Positions 23,925-36,117 of a stretch of DNA of 64,000 nucleotides are shown here, one piece after another (the stretch's first letter is position 1; every line of letters starts with the position of its first letter). The position numbers and the translations under genes were made by a program. The notes below the pieces were generated by a model that was not told the DNA's origin, searched no databases, and worked only from the letters and a program-made list of their open reading frames with translations. This DNA comes from Inia geoffrensis (taxonomy: Eukaryota; Chordata; Mammalia; Artiodactyla; Iniidae), in contig CM070899.1 of assembly GCA_036417435.1 (NCBI GenBank), forward strand, positions 147,078,237-147,142,236. Reading direction: 5' to 3'.

Positions 23925-24045
23925 CTGTACATGCCTTCTTTCATTTCATCCTTACGGCACCTCTTTGAGGCGTCACGGTCCCTATTGTACAGGCGGGCAA
24001 ACTGAGGCTCAGAGAAGGTAAGAAACGTGCACACATCCTCAGTAT
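23925..24045 (-). repeat. MIR SINE fragment
   Basis: Phrases 'tttcatttcatccttacggc' and 'tacaggcgggcaaactgagg' correspond to the reversed MIR core and end. Confidence 0.55.
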
Positions 24046-24469
24046 TCAAAGCTGTTTTGCTCCAAAGTCCCTGCTCGAAAGGCATAACGTGGGCTGTTTA
24101 GAAAGAACCACCTTCCTGGCTGCAAACGCCGTGTGTGCCTGAACAGGAGATGCTGTTTTTAATGAAAAACACTTGATTTCCCAAGTGCCTTGCTGCCACT
24201 TAGCAAACCTGAGTCTGCCTTCCTGGGCCTCATGAAAGGAGGAAGGGTGTGGAAGCGTGCCTCCCCGCCTGCCAGGCCCCGTGCCACCCTGAAGAGCTCG
24301 CACTACGTCTAACAGCTCGTAACTTGAGGACACAGACCAGGCCTGCATTACAAGCTCTCTCTCAGGCGCCTGCCTTCCTCCCTGCCTGGGGAACAAGGAC
24401 GTCGGTCTGGCACCTCCCTGCTTGCTGGCACTGCCACCTCTATACTGCGAGGCCTGTGCTGGGTATTCA

Positions 24470-24560
24470 AATGCTCAGTGCCTCAGTTTCCACATTTGTA
24501 AAATGGACGTGCAAATAATCACACCAACCTCGCAGGGTTGCCAAGGGACTAAAAGGGGAA
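24470..24560 (+). repeat. MIR SINE fragment
   Basis: The MIR core phrase 'gcctcagtttccacatttgt' is followed by 'aaaatggacgtgc' and 'acctcgcagggttgcc'. Confidence 0.65.
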
Positions 24561-24627
24561 AACAGATGAACAGAGCTGGGTTCAGGGCCCACACCCAGGC
24601 CCCAGCTTGCAAGGGCTTTGCCTAGCA

Positions 24628-25572
24628 CACCTGTTCTCAAATGGTTTGGTCTCAGGATCCTTTTACAATTTGAAAACGATTGAGGACCCTAAGTGGCTTC
24701 TGTTCCGTCGTTTAACCTATTGATATTTATCACAGACAAAATTAAAACTGAGACAAAATTGAAATGTATACTAGCTACCTGAAGAACAATAATAAACTCA
24801 TTATATGTTAGCATAAATAACAGTTGTTTTTCATAAATCTAGTTTCCAAAAAAAAATTTATTTTATTGAGAATAGTGGCCAGACTCTAACTGCTTCTGCA
24901 TTCAATTTGTTGTAAAATGTTGTGGTTTTTTTTTAATTGAAGTATAGCTGATTTACAATATTGTGTTAGTTTCAGGTGTACAGCAAAGTGATTGTTATAT
25001 ATATATTTTTAGATTACTTTCCATCATAGGTTATTACAAGATCCTGAATATACCCAGTGCTATACAGTAAATCCTTATTGCTTACCTATTTTATATATAG
25101 TATAGTATGTAAGTGTTAATCCCATACTCCTAAACATTGTACTGTTTTCATTGTGAAGACTAGAAGAAAATCCAGCCTCACACAAACAGGCAGTTGGAAA
25201 AGGGAACAGATTTTTAAGAGCCTTTACAGATCATTTTGGATATTCCTCTTTGACAAAACACTAAGACTTGTCAAGCACTAGTTTCTTAAAGATTAGCTGC
25301 AGTGTGGGACCTGAGCCCATGTGGTGCCCTTGTGTACTCCATGACCTTCCCGTCTCCTGGTCTGTCTTGCACTCTGGCTCACTTACCCATGCATGATTTA
25401 GTAACTTCATGCAATGGTCATCTGGAAAACACTGGGTCACGGGGTTATGCACTTGGAGGGAATGGGTGAAAAAGGCAAATAATATCTGGGTGTTACTATG
25501 AAAACAGTTTTGACCCCCGTGGACCCCGAAAAAATCCCAGGGACCGTCCGGGACCACACTGTGAGAACAGTG
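24628..25572 (+). mobile_element. hAT-type (Charlie-like) DNA transposon with L1 piece inside
   Basis: The left edge CACCTGTTCTCAAA and the right edge GTGAGAACAGTG are imperfect inverted repeats of the 'CAGNGGTTCTCAA' kind typical of mammalian hAT-Charlie elements. Likely 8-bp duplications flank it: gcctagca (24620-24627) and ggttagca (25573-25580), matching at 6 of 8. Interior phrases ('gaggaccctaagtggcttct', 'ttgatatttatcacagac', 'aaaacagttttgacccccgt') are shared by many mammalian copies. No transposase frame exists. The 212-bp L1 3' fragment at 24925-25136 interrupts it. Confidence 0.6.
24925..25136 (-). mobile_element. L1 3'-end fragment inside the hAT element
   Basis: On the plus strand a T-run is followed by 'aattgaagtatagctgattt', 'gttagtttcaggtgtacagc', 'aggttattacaagatcctga' and 'gtgctatacagtaaatcctt'. 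This is the cetartiodactyl L1 3'UTR in reverse, truncated to about 210 bp. Confidence 0.85.
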
Positions 25573-25580
25573 GGTTAGCA

Positions 25581-26159
25581 AAACTTCCTCATCCTCCACA
25601 CATTAACCGTGTTTTTTTAAAAGGACTCGAAAAAGAAACTGCCATGGAAAGTGAAGGGCAGTGAGAGTGGAATCACCTGCCCGGAGGGCCTCGGCCCCTC
25701 CCCAGCTTGCATGGATGTGTGGGCACAGGAGCTGGTGCCCTCTGATCCCCGCTGGCCGGCCTCCCCTCAAAGAACCCAGCCTGCTCTGCGCCTCCCTCCA
25801 TCACCAGATGCTTTCTTCTCGCCACAGGATCCCTCATTTTCCCCCAAATAACAGACCTCGGTGGTTTGCAGAGGACAGCGCCTGAGACAGCAAACTACAG
25901 GGGCCACGCACGGGCTGCTGCCCTTGGGCTTCGCAGCTGATGATTCTTGGTCTCTTGAAATTACATATGTAACATGTATTTATAGCCAAATACACGGGTG
26001 CCCAGAAACTGCAATTCATTCATACGTACATTTTTAGCATATCGCATTCGGCCACCAAGTTCCATTAAATCCTCCTTCTCGGGTCCCTCGTGTGGCTAGT
26101 CCTGCGTCGGAAACAAGGTGAGGACTTCACAGCTGCGGAATGGGCTATGAACAGGCCCT
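25581..26159. other. Non-coding DNA, no gene recognised
   Basis: Nothing recognisable; only short open frames. Confidence 0.4.
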
Positions 26160-26430
26160 GTCCCCAGTCTCTCCCACTCCAGGCAATCCGGTCTTCACTT
26201 TTGACCACCATTCTCTCCTGCTCAAAAGCTTCAAGGAGGCTTGGACATCCAAGCCTTGTGCAATCTGGTCCCCAGCCCCTCTCCCCCACCACTCGCTGGG
26301 GCACATGCTGGACTTTCTAGCTCTCCCATCCCCACTCCCTCTCTCCATAAACCCTCTCTTTTCACGCTCACACCCTCCCCTGGACTTGACATCTGTCTGG
26401 CGTGTACAGGGCCTCATACATAGTAGATAC
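26160..26430 (+). repeat. L2 LINE fragment
   Basis: Phrases 'tgctcaaaagcttcaaggag', 'ccttgtgcaatctggtcccc' and 'agggcctcatacatagtaga' follow the L2 3'-region order. Confidence 0.6.
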
Positions 26431-26944
26431 TGAAAAAATTAACCTGACAAGGAATTTCTGAGCACCTACCATGTGCTGGGCCCTGTGCTATGTACCAGGA
26501 ACATGGCAGAGAGTAAAGAGAACATTTTTGTCTTGTCTCCTACAATTAACATTCTAACCCATTGGCCCTTTGCTGCAGTGCTGTGAGGGTTCTTCTCTAG
26601 TCCAGCATTATTTATTCCTTCAGGGCACTGGGTACTCTGCCTTTATTTTTATTTTCAACTCATCGAGGACACTATTCTGTGTCATCTTTGCTGCCTGGAA
26701 TACATTAGATCGATAATATTGCTGAATGGGAAGTAGATTAACCACAAATACCCACTGGAATAAGAATCAAAAAGATCCACGTGAGAGGTCCTCAGTGTCT
26801 GCTGTGTTAACCTGCAATATGACTGGTATGTTTCATATTTAAGTATTTTAAATGCTGGATGGGAAAGAGCAACCCTCATCCCTGTCCTACACGGTGTTCT
26901 GCAAATCACAGTAATCAAACTGGAGATGCTGGCCTCGAGCACCC

Positions 26945-27195
26945 TGAGGGGGTGGTTAGGCGCTAAGGTCCTGGTCTCAAATCCCAGCACTGCTGTTTCT
27001 ACCTGTATGACTGGCCCAAGGTACTTATATTCTCTGAGCCTCAGTTTTACTCATCTGGAAAATGGGGCGGGTGGAATAAGAGTCAATGTGCCATCTTGAG
27101 AATTAAATGAGAAGGTCCACGTAAAGAGCCCAGTACAGTGGGACACAAAATTCACTCTATTCATGAGACCTGCTGTTATCAATACTGTTGCTGTT
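26945..27195 (+). repeat. MIR SINE
   Basis: Nearly full MIR order: 'tctcaaatcccagcactgct', 'tgagcctcagttttactcat', 'tgagaattaaatgagaaggt', 'agcccagtacagtgggacac', and an end rich in 'ctgttgctgttg'. Confidence 0.8.
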
Positions 27196-27224
27196 GTAGC
27201 CCCTGTTGGCACAAGCCCTTGGCA

Positions 27225-27835
27225 GGAAAATTCAAGGATGGCACCCTGATCTCCACCCCTGGTCTTACTCCTGTGACCATGTTACCTACATAGCAAAGGG
27301 ATTTGCAGATATAATTAATGATGTTACTAACTAATCAGGTGGCCTTAAAATAGGGAGATGCTCTGAGTGGGCCTGACTTAATCACATGAGCTCTTTAAAG
27401 CAGAGTTTTCTTCAGCTGATTGCAGAAGCTGATGTCAGAGATCTGAAGCAGGAAAGGATCTGACGCTCCACTGCTGCTTAGAGATGGGGTGGGGTATGGG
27501 GTATCTGGCATGGAATGCAGCAGCCTGTAGGAGCCAAGATCAGCACCTACCTGACAGCCAGGGAGGAGAGAGGGACCTCAGTCCTACAACCACCAAGAAC
27601 TTGATTCTCCCAACAACCTGAATGAGTCTAGAAGCAGATTCTCCCCCAGAGCTTCAGGATAAGAGCCCAGTCCAGCTGGTACTTGACCCTGGACTTGTGA
27701 CAGCCTAAGCAGAGAACCCAGTTGAGCCAGCCCAGGTTTCTGGCCTACAGAACTGTGAGCTAATAAATAGGTATTGTTTAAGCCACTAAGTTAGTGGTGA
27801 TCCGTTAGGCCACAACAGAAGCTAACGTAAGCCCT
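27225..27835 (+). mobile_element. MaLR (MLT1-type) solo LTR
   Basis: The LTR phrases appear in the expected order: 'gggatttgcagatataatta', 'atcaggtggccttaaaatag', 'gacttaatcacatgagctct', 'gcagattctcccccagagct', 'tggcctacagaactgtgagc' (close to 'acttctgacctacagaactg' of the family), 'taataaatag', 'gtttaagccactaagttagt'. It is an old non-coding LTR of an ERVL-related retrotransposon, with no internal genes. Confidence 0.7.
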
Positions 27836-29868
27836 GCTTGGCCTCTGGCCATAAGGCATATAAATTAAAAACATACCAGGTGCTTGTCCCAAGGGTTCAG
27901 GGATGGCACTTTCTGAATCCTTAATGCTGCATGGGTGATGCTCTAGGGCGGGGTCTGTCTGATCCATCTCTACCTCTAGCATTTAGTAGTGTGGCTATCA
28001 CACCGTAGGGTCTCAATAATTTCATTTAACAAAATTTCAACTTCCTGAGCAGTCCGGAACAGAATGGCTTACAGCTCCCCAGATTGGCTTCATAATCTCA
28101 TGACCAGCCAATCATAATGTGTTCAGGTGCACTAACCTGGACAAATCCCAGCAAAGTCCTCTTTTCTGCCTAGAGGAAAACTATATAGACACTGCAAGCA
28201 GTTCACAGGAAGCCACTTAGCACCCAGGGTAGGGATGTGTCCATGTGCAAATGAGTCTCGCTTTACACACCCACCGACACCACCATCGTCCCTGCCTTGG
28301 CCTGTGGCAGCCTCCCAGGGATCAGCTGGCCAGCCAAACCCTGACATTTTGCTTGTAATTGTACCTTCCTGTAAAAAGTCCTAGTTGGAGCAGTAAAAAT
28401 AGCAGCTGCAACTTCCTGCAACATGGACAGACCAGTCGATCCTGGTGCCTGAAACAAAACCTGGCAACTCGACCTCACTCTGACTCCACAAACCCATGCA
28501 GGCTGGGCTGGGGGTGGCAGTGGGGTGGGACCCAGAAAAGGAAGCCCACTCTGCCCCTGCCCTCATGGACTGTCCTCAAGCCGACTCCTGAGTTACATGC
28601 TCCCCTCACTCCCTTAATGAAAAACCCAGCCCTCAGAACCATGGGATGCCTAACAAATGCAAAGATGTGCCTGCATCCAAGGTCTCAGCCTTCTCTCCTC
28701 CTGCCCACTGGCTGCAGAGGTACAAAGGCAGGATGCCTCCCGACCAAAGCCCTCTGTCCACCTGCTTGTTCGTCCGCTGCTATCACCACCACCCCCATGT
28801 CTGTCCACCTTCCTGTCTGTGGCCTAGTCCCCCCCAGCTCCCCACAGCTGTCCCAACCAGGTCGGGCTGGTGGGGATACCAGAAGCCTCCACCAGGGCTT
28901 AGGTCCCAGGTGGCAGCAGGGCAATCGCAGCCAAGCCTGGATGCTGCTCCCCAAGGTGTGGACCCGCTGTGTTACAGCCCACTTGGGGAAGGACAGGGGA
29001 GCCTAGCTATATATACCCCAGGCACCTGAATCCCAGCAGTGATGAATTCCTCCAGGGGCCCAGCCAGCTCCCTGGATCCTGCATTATGGGGCCTGAGGCC
29101 ACCCAGGGACCACATGGGCCTCGCTTTCCTTGGCCCTGATCCCACCTTTCCCTTATCAATCCCCGCAGCTTCCCCTCCTTCTGTCTCCAAATCAAGTACA
29201 AGGGCCCTTCTGTCAATCTTTTGCTTATTTTAAAGCCTCCTGTTACAAGAAAACAGACAAGGACCCCCAAAGTAACAAACACGGAAATACACAAAGTTCT
29301 AGGAGCCCCAGCCTTTGGTCTCTACCAACAGATAAATGGGGGATCGAGTCTGTGGTGACAAATGCCCCTTTCTGAGCCTGTCCCTAGACCAGCTAGAGGA
29401 CCAGCTAGAGAACTTTCTCTGCCCTCCTGGCTCATTTATTCGACTTGGGTGGGTGAGGCCCTCCCCATCTCAGGGATGCGAGGCAGACGTCCCACCTAAA
29501 GCCAGCCCAGCCCCTCCCCTGGACACACTGGCTGTTTAGAAACACTCACATCCATTCAAATGTTCCAGGCTCCAGGCATCTGCCTTTCACTAGTAAAACC
29601 CATGATGTCTGCAGAGCTTTTCAGCATAAAATGAACTTTCAGGAATGTTTTCCCATGCCCAAAACGCAGCAGCCTGGCAGGGGGCAGGGCGGGGATTAAA
29701 AGGACCTCATTTCACAGATGAGTACACAGGGCAAAGGCTTCACTGAGTCTCCAGCCACGGTCAGACCAGCGAGAGGCAGTGCTCGCTAAACCTTGATCCT
29801 CTGGAAAAAACAACGATGGATTACAATAAAAAGAGAAAGCCTGAATAAACTGGATCACTTTTTTTTTT
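27836..29868. other. Mostly single-copy-looking non-coding DNA
   Basis: This contains the largest non-L1 open frame of the left half (215 codons, plus strand, 28359-29006), but the translation is low-complexity S/P/T/H-rich and overlaps similar frames on the other strand. About 29695-29765 looks like a MIR end on the minus strand ('cctcatttcacagatgag'). No exon can be supported. Confidence 0.4.
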
Positions 29869-29869
29869 T

Positions 29870-30430
29870 TTTAAGGAATAATGAGATCCCCCATCACAGT
29901 AGCTAAAAGGGAAAATGTGGATAATAACAAGCGTGGTGAGGACGTGGGGAAGTGGGCTCCCAGACACCATCAATGGGAGAGAAAACTGGCTTATTAGTCT
30001 TCGCAAACGGCACTTGGTTTTGACAATGAAAATTTAAAGACCAGAAAGACGTATGATCAAGGATGTGCATGACTTCATGGATTGTACAGGGGGGAAGAAA
30101 AATCAGACACAACCAAAACGTCTCCTGTTAGGAGACTGTGAGCTGAAAGATGGTGGTCTGGCTGCACCATGGAATACTACACTGCTGTGAAAAGAGAAAG
30201 AGATTCACCACACAGTAAGTGATAGACACTGTGGAGTACTGAGTGTTATCCAAATTACATAAGCACAAAATCTGTATATGAAAAGGGGGACGAGAACAGT
30301 ATGCCCCAAACTGCTGACAGATACCAAGGATGGGGCCACTTTCATACCATGCTCCATTTCTTCTTATATTGTTTGTTTATAAAGGGAACCTACTGATGTA
30401 TGATTGAAATTAAAGACAATAAAACAACTT
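29870..30430 (+). repeat. Old L1 ORF2 end and 3'UTR
   Basis: Diverged L1 phrases in order: 'ataacaagcgtggtgaggac', 'ccatcaatgggagagaaaac', 'gaatactacactgctgtgaa', then an L1-like 3'UTR ending 'gattgaaattaaagacaata'. Confidence 0.65.
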
Positions 30431-30489
30431 AAAAGGAACATGTTTTCCTTAGGCTCCCTACGCATCAGAAGATTCCAGAATGGAATGGC

Positions 30490-30840
30490 TGCAGCCTATC
30501 TCTGGGTCTCGTCTCAACCCCCTCCCCAGCCCACGATGTTCCCAGCCTGTGCACTTGCTGAGCACCCCCTTCCTCAGATCTTCCCATGGCTGCCTCTTGC
30601 CGTCTTGGAGGTCTCGGCTCAAATGTCACCAGCCCAGAGACCCCTTGTCTAAGCAGATGCCCCACCTTGATCCTTTTCCTCACACTTCCCCGTGCGCTTT
30701 CTGCAGCCTAACCACAGCTCTATTTATTTTATCCATCTGTGGTCTGCCTCCCCCAGCTGAATGGGGGCCCCAGGATGGTGGGGACCTTGCCTTGTTCTCT
30801 GCTGCATCGCAGATCCTGGCAGAAAAACAGACGGCAAAAA
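30490..30840 (+). repeat. L2 LINE 3'-end fragment
   Basis: L2 order: 'cctgtgcacttgctgagcac', 'tcggctcaaatgtcaccagc', 'tttattttatccatctgtgg', 'cccccagctgaatgggggcc', 'cttgttctctgctgcatcgc'. A likely continuation, 'gaaggtgctgaataaacatc', lies at 31050. Confidence 0.7.
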
Positions 30841-31570
30841 ACATTCGTTGGCCAGATTAGGAATCGAGACACAAATGACAGTCCATTTCCTCACGTGTCC
30901 AATGGCTCTGGCCACGCCACTCACAGCCTAGCGCTGACCCATAACCACCTGACTACTTGTCCGTCTCCCAGGCCAGCGGCCGAGCTTGCAAGTACAGACC
31001 CTCTTTGAACCTGACTTTCCCTTCCCAGTTTCTTGTCCAGGGTGAGCCATTCAGAAGGTGCTGAATAAACATCTGTTGCCTGAATGGAGCTGTACATCTC
31101 GCTCCCTCGGATTTCCAAAGCTGCAAACAACACAGGTGCTCATGGGTTAAGGGACTGGCTGCCCAGGGTCTCGCAAGCCCAGCTGGGATGCAGCAGAACT
31201 TGAACTCTGGATGCAGGATGCAATCGCCATGGCTTTCTAGAAAAAGAGCTCCTCCGTCTCTTGGCCCTCACTCCTGCCCAGACAGATCTGACCTGGCCAA
31301 CTGCAAATCTGGCAGGCAGCTCATCCTGGGGTTTGAATGAGCCAAGCCTTTCTTATCTTAATTAGGAAATTAATTCCTTTCAGCCTAGATTGATCTGGGG
31401 TCAGCCTCTCCCTGGGGGCCCCACAGGAGCAGGCAGAAAATAAGCAAGTCTGAGTTTGAGTTTCCATCCTATCCCCGCATCCTACTCTGACGGGCAGGCG
31501 GCTGACAGTCCAAGGTGACTTCCTGGCAGACAGAGGTGGGTGGGGAGCGACAAAGGGGTCCTCCCTTTGG

Positions 31571-31612
31571 CAGCCGCTGACAGTTCTCCCACAGCCGCTG
31601 ACAGTTCTCCCA
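31571..31612. repeat. Exact 21-bp tandem duplication
   Basis: A 21-bp unit starting cagccgctgacagttctc occurs twice in direct succession with no difference (31571-31591 and 31592-31612), so the duplication is recent. Confidence 0.9.
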
Positions 31613-33590
31613 CGGCCCTGCTCAGCCCCCGCCTACCGCCTCCTCGCAGGAGGAGCCATCAGACTGGTCTTGCAGGCGCCTCTTTGGCAAAGTGCTGCGT
31701 GCAGAAGGCAGGGAGCCTGGCGTCCTCCTCTGTCCCTCTGGGCTCCCTCAAGATCCCTCTTGCCCCCTAGGAAGTCTTTGCCCATCTCTCCTTTCAGATG
31801 TGGCCCTAGGCTCTATGCCCAGGGGACACTCCGCAGGCGAGGTCTCACCCCATCTGTCCAGGCTGGGTAGGGGGTGTCAATTTAAGTGCTCCCACACCTG
31901 TTGCCCTTCACACCTGGGCCCCAAACTCCAAGGCAGTGGACAGAGGCAGGGGAGTTACTGGGAAAGTCTGACTCAGTTTCCACCCACCAAGAAAGGAAAG
32001 GAAATGGGGCGCCTGCCTACTACACCACTTTCATTTTACAGGTGGAAAAATGAGGGTCCAGAGATGGAAGGTGACCTGCCCGAAGGCCCACAGCACCCAT
32101 CAGAGGCAGAGCTGGAGCTAGGAAGCCAGATTCCTGCCTTCTAATTCAGCCCCTCTGCATTCTACCGGCCACCTCTCCCTCTTCCTGCCCAAGAGAGCTA
32201 TGCAAGTAACTCAAGCCTTATAAAACTACTTAATACCAGAGGACACAAGACCTTTTGAGATTTTACAGCAAGACATTTAGTAGAAGCACTGTACCGAAGA
32301 ACATCCATCCATTTTACAGAAGAGCAAATCGAGGCCCATAGAGGTAAGGGGACCTACAGGAAGTCGTACAGCCAGGTAGGGGCAGAGCAGGACTCCCAGA
32401 CCCCCACTTAAGTGCTCTTTCTGCTGACACGGTCCAGGTGTAAGGGTTCCATCTGTGAGAGGGCTGGTGAAGAGGTGCAGCTGGCCTTGGGCCTCAGTCA
32501 CGCTGCAACAAGGTGGGGCCCAGAGAGCCTCATCTAAACTCTGTCCCAGAGGTGCAGGAGACCATCGTTGGGGGAGGGAATGGCTTGGGAGATTTTTATA
32601 TATTTGCAGAAAATACAGTGAAATTTCCCAACTAAGCTGGATTTCTGAGACCACAGAGCTGGCACTTTTAAAACAGGTTAGTGAGCCACACACACCTACC
32701 ATTTTTCATCCAAAAGGTCGACAGGGCTGGGAAGGAAAGGTTTAGCAGTATGAAAGAACAGCGTCTACTGGCACCAGAGGGAGGGGGCAGGGTGGGTGCA
32801 GGTGGCTGGGACCCCAGGAGAGGGCTGACCACAGACACATAAGCAACATCTGAACCCGAGTCCAGTTCAAAGAGCCCATGCTCTTCCCCCCCAACCCCCA
32901 ACCCGGTGCTGAAGAGATTTAATAACAGGGAACCCTCCCATCCCTGAGCCCTCTCTCTGCCCTCCATCCCACAATCCCCCCTCCATGCTCCTAACAGCTA
33001 AGGGAACTGGAGTAAGTCTGGCACGGTAAGTGCCTGAAGGTGACAGGTATCAGCTTTTGCTACATATTAGATTGGGGTGGGAGCAGTGCTGCTCAGGGGC
33101 CAGATGGTCTAGGAAAGGGAGTGGAACCTACAGGAGAGGCTGGGCTGACTTCCATCACCTGGGGACAGACCCAGATTCCGAAGGGAAAAGACCTGCTGGG
33201 ATGCTGTGAGTAAAAGCTGTGGATGCATACACTCTCCCCAGCCCCACCCCTAGCTGTCCCAACTAAGTGTTTTCTGGCTGGGAAAAAGCTTCAACAGCCC
33301 TGGTTGCCTAAGGCAATTCAGTTATGAAATTTACCACATCAGATGAAAAGGAGCATCTCAATCAGCCAATTCATTTGTGTCTGGCCACTCTGTTTTCTTG
33401 TGCCAGCTCTGCTACCGCCCTCCGTTTTCAGGCCACACCCACACTGAGGGCTGGTACCGTGGCACTAAGGGCTCAGGCGATGGGCTGGTCTTTGGCGCTG
33501 GTGGGGTGGGGTCTTCCATGATACCCTGAGCAGATCGGCTGTATCCAGAAGCCACCCATCTTCCTGCGGGACTCCTGGGCCAGACCACCA
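31613..33590. other. Non-coding DNA with MIR fragments
   Basis: Two reversed MIR ends are visible at about 32025-32165 ('cattttacaggtggaaaaat', 'gcagagctggagctaggaag') and 32300-32400 ('cattttacagaagagcaaat', 'gtacagccaggtaggggcag'). Apart from these I recognise nothing; open frames are short. Confidence 0.45.
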
Positions 33591-33594
33591 CAGC

Positions 33595-33975
33595 CCCAGG
33601 TGAACCTTTCCATCACCTCCCACCTGCATGCTCTCTGCCCTCAGCCTGCACCTGCCTGGAGGCTGGCAATGAAGTGGCCTCTGGGAGAAGTGTGAGTGGG
33701 TGGGGGGAGGTGGTAGCCCACCACATGCCTTTCTCATCTTTACTTAATCAAGGCATCATCTATCCAGGAAGCCTTCACCATCCGCGCACCTCCTGTGTCC
33801 CCTCAGCTCCCCTTGCTGCTTTTGTCACTGGGGTGCTGTGCACACCTCGATGTGTCAGGGCCTCTAACCCACATGCATGCCAGCACACCTGCTCCAGGAG
33901 CTCCCCGAAGGCAGGGTCCCAATCAAGCCCCTTCAAACCATGAATCAATTAATCGATTAACGAATGAATGAACAA
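33595..33975 (+). repeat. L2 LINE 3'-end fragment
   Basis: Phrases 'catctatccaggaagccttc', 'ccttgctgcttttgtcactg', 'gctccccgaaggcagggtcc' and the terminal 'cgaatgaatgaac' are the L2 3' end with its TGAA-type tail. Confidence 0.7.
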
Positions 33976-35899
33976 ACCACCACTCCCTTTGACCACCCCC
34001 CCGCCCCGCCCCAATCGTGCATCACGGTAATAGATGGGAAGAACCAAGCCTGCTTTTGCTGCAGACCAGGAAGTTCAAGGCCCGGGTAATTGTCCTCTTT
34101 CTTCCTGCTCTCCTCTCCCACACTGAGCGCCCGCAGGTTTAAGATGCTATTAAGGGGCATCAGGCTGCAGAAGCCGCCTCTGAGGTAGAGTGTGCCACTC
34201 GCCCGCGGCTCCTCTCTCTGCACCGCATACATAAATCCAGCTGCAGCCTGAGCCCCGGGAGGAAGGTCTCTGCCATTTCTCTCTACCTTCCTTTGAGTAA
34301 CCTGCATGGAGTCACTTCCTGACAAAGGGAATGGCTCAAGACGGAGACAGCTGCTGGGCACGGAAGACGGATTCCGTCATCCTCCAAAGGCACGGCTTGG
34401 GGACTCAAGGACCCCGTGTTAGAAGGACACCAAACCTGCCCCCGGTGGGGTGGACCTTGGGTCCTACTCCTCCCCAGTCCCCAAATGCAACCCTTCACCA
34501 ACGCCCCCTTAGCAATCCTAACAGCACACCTGGGCTCAAAGAGCATCGGTCCCACCTGTGAAAGGGCAGACTGAGGCCCAGGGTCCCAAAGGGCCTGAAC
34601 CAAGTCACAGTCACCAGAGTCTGGCCTGTGATCAGACTGTGGGGTTCCTGCCTCCTCTCCCCCTGGCAACTTCCCTCCCTCAGTCACGCCGCCAGAACCA
34701 GAGTGAAACCAAAAGGCCCAGACACCTGGCCTTCTCTGCCCTGACTCACCAGAGAGGGCCAAAGCTCAGGGAGCCTTCCCCCTGCCCAAAGCAACCCAGC
34801 AGGACCAAGCGTGGCTGCGTTACACCTGCGCGGGATCTGGGTCGGGCCCCACCCCACCCGTTTTGTTAAGATCTCTATAAAGATTTCTCTGCTCAAACAC
34901 AGTGGAAATGAACTTTGGGCTCTTTGAAGCACCAGCACAAAAATGTCTGGTGCCCCTTGGGGCACAGAGTCCCAACCTGAAAGCTTCTCAAGCAACCACG
35001 AGGGGGAAAAGGAGTGGGGGGCTTGCCCAAGTGCTGCGGGGTCCCGGAGCCAGGGCAAGATGGGGTGAACAGGCCAGCCAGGGCCAGAGAAGGCTTGCTC
35101 TGGACCTGCTAGGGTGGCGGCCACCCTGGGGGACCGGTGGGCAGGGCTTAGGACCGGTGACCATTCCTCTGCTGCTCCACAGCTCTCCAAACAGAGACGA
35201 GGGGCCCTGTCAGGTGGGACGTAAACGGTCGGGGCACAGGAGACTCCGGGCCGTGCTCGCGTGGACGACCTTTCCCTTGGTTAAAACCCTCGGCCCTCGC
35301 GCTGCACGAGGCAGGCAGCCATCTGGCCCTCGGCGTCAAGTGCGCGGGGACTTCGCCCGGCCCGCGGCGCAAAGCCGGGCTGCTCACATCCTCAAAGACA
35401 GGCAGCCTCTTCTTTCCAGGATCGATAGTAATTTTTTAAAAAGAGAGTCTGCGGACTCAATGAATCAAGCACTCCCAGGGGAAAGAGTTGCAGCTCCCGC
35501 GCGCAACATCCATTTGCAAAACAATTCATTCTCTCGCTCAGAGCTTTCAGCAAATACCCTCGCCGGGTCCCCCGGCACTCGCGAGGAGGGAGGAACGGGG
35601 TTGGGGAGGAGACGGCTCTCTACAGACCTCCACTCCCCACCATTGTCCCCGACTCCAGCCCTCCGAGACCCCGAGGTGGCCGAGGCGGTTCCAGGGACTC
35701 GAGCCCCGCTGTGCTGCTCGCGGGACACGCGGTCCCGCGAGGCTCACTCGGCCGGGGGCTCCCACGGCGGGGCGCGCGGGACCCGGCGCTCCCGGTCCCA
35801 GCCCGTGGTGAGGGGTGGTGACAAGTGCCAAAGCCGGCGGCCGGGCGCGCGGCTAGACCGGCCCGAGGACGGCGCCCCCAGCCCAGCCCGGGTACTCAC

Positions 35900-36045
35900 C
35901 GCTCGGGGTGTCGCCACCCGCCGCGCTCAGAGGCCCCGAGCCGCCCGCGCGAGGATCCGCAGCCCTCGCCGCCGCTGCTCCCCTCCCCCAGCTCGCAAAA
36001 GCCGCCGAGCGCGTTGCTACTGAGGTACAGCCGAGGCGCCGCCAA
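35900..36045 (-). other. Candidate first exon of an unidentified host gene
   Basis: On the minus strand the sequence ...CCGAGCG|GTGAGTACCC gives a near-perfect splice donor, with the last exon base at 35900. Upstream on that strand lie GC boxes (36068-36083) and an inverted CCAAT (36091-36097), which put the likely transcription start near 36030-36060. The exon would be about 130-150 nt and GC-rich. No in-frame ATG follows the likely start before the donor in an obvious protein-coding context, so it is probably 5'UTR. The gene body would extend leftwards, so positions below 35900 would be intron 1 or more. I cannot name the gene. Confidence 0.55.
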
Positions 36046-36067
36046 CAAACTAGTTTCTCCGGCCTTC

Positions 36068-36117
36068 CCGCCCCGCCTCCCGGCCTGAAGCCAATCAGAG
36101 GCGGCGCCTCTGTGACG
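36068..36117 (-). promoter_or_regulatory. CCAAT box, GC boxes and CRE half-site
   Basis: The plus strand reads CCCGCCCCGCCTCCCG (36068-36083, two Sp1-type GC boxes), AGCCAATCAGAGG (about 36089-36101, an NF-Y-type CCAAT) and TGACG (36113-36117, half of a cAMP-response element). Order and spacing fit a TATA-less promoter firing leftwards. Confidence 0.65.

Noticed and set aside
28359..29006. 215-codon plus-strand open frame
   Set aside because: Ser/Pro/His-rich, no recognisable domain, no splice context, and overlapping frames on the other strand.
34902..36023. 373-codon plus-strand open frame
   Set aside because: It spans the CpG island, where stop codons are rare by composition. The translation is Arg/Pro/Ala-rich with no family resemblance, and promoter signals point the other way.
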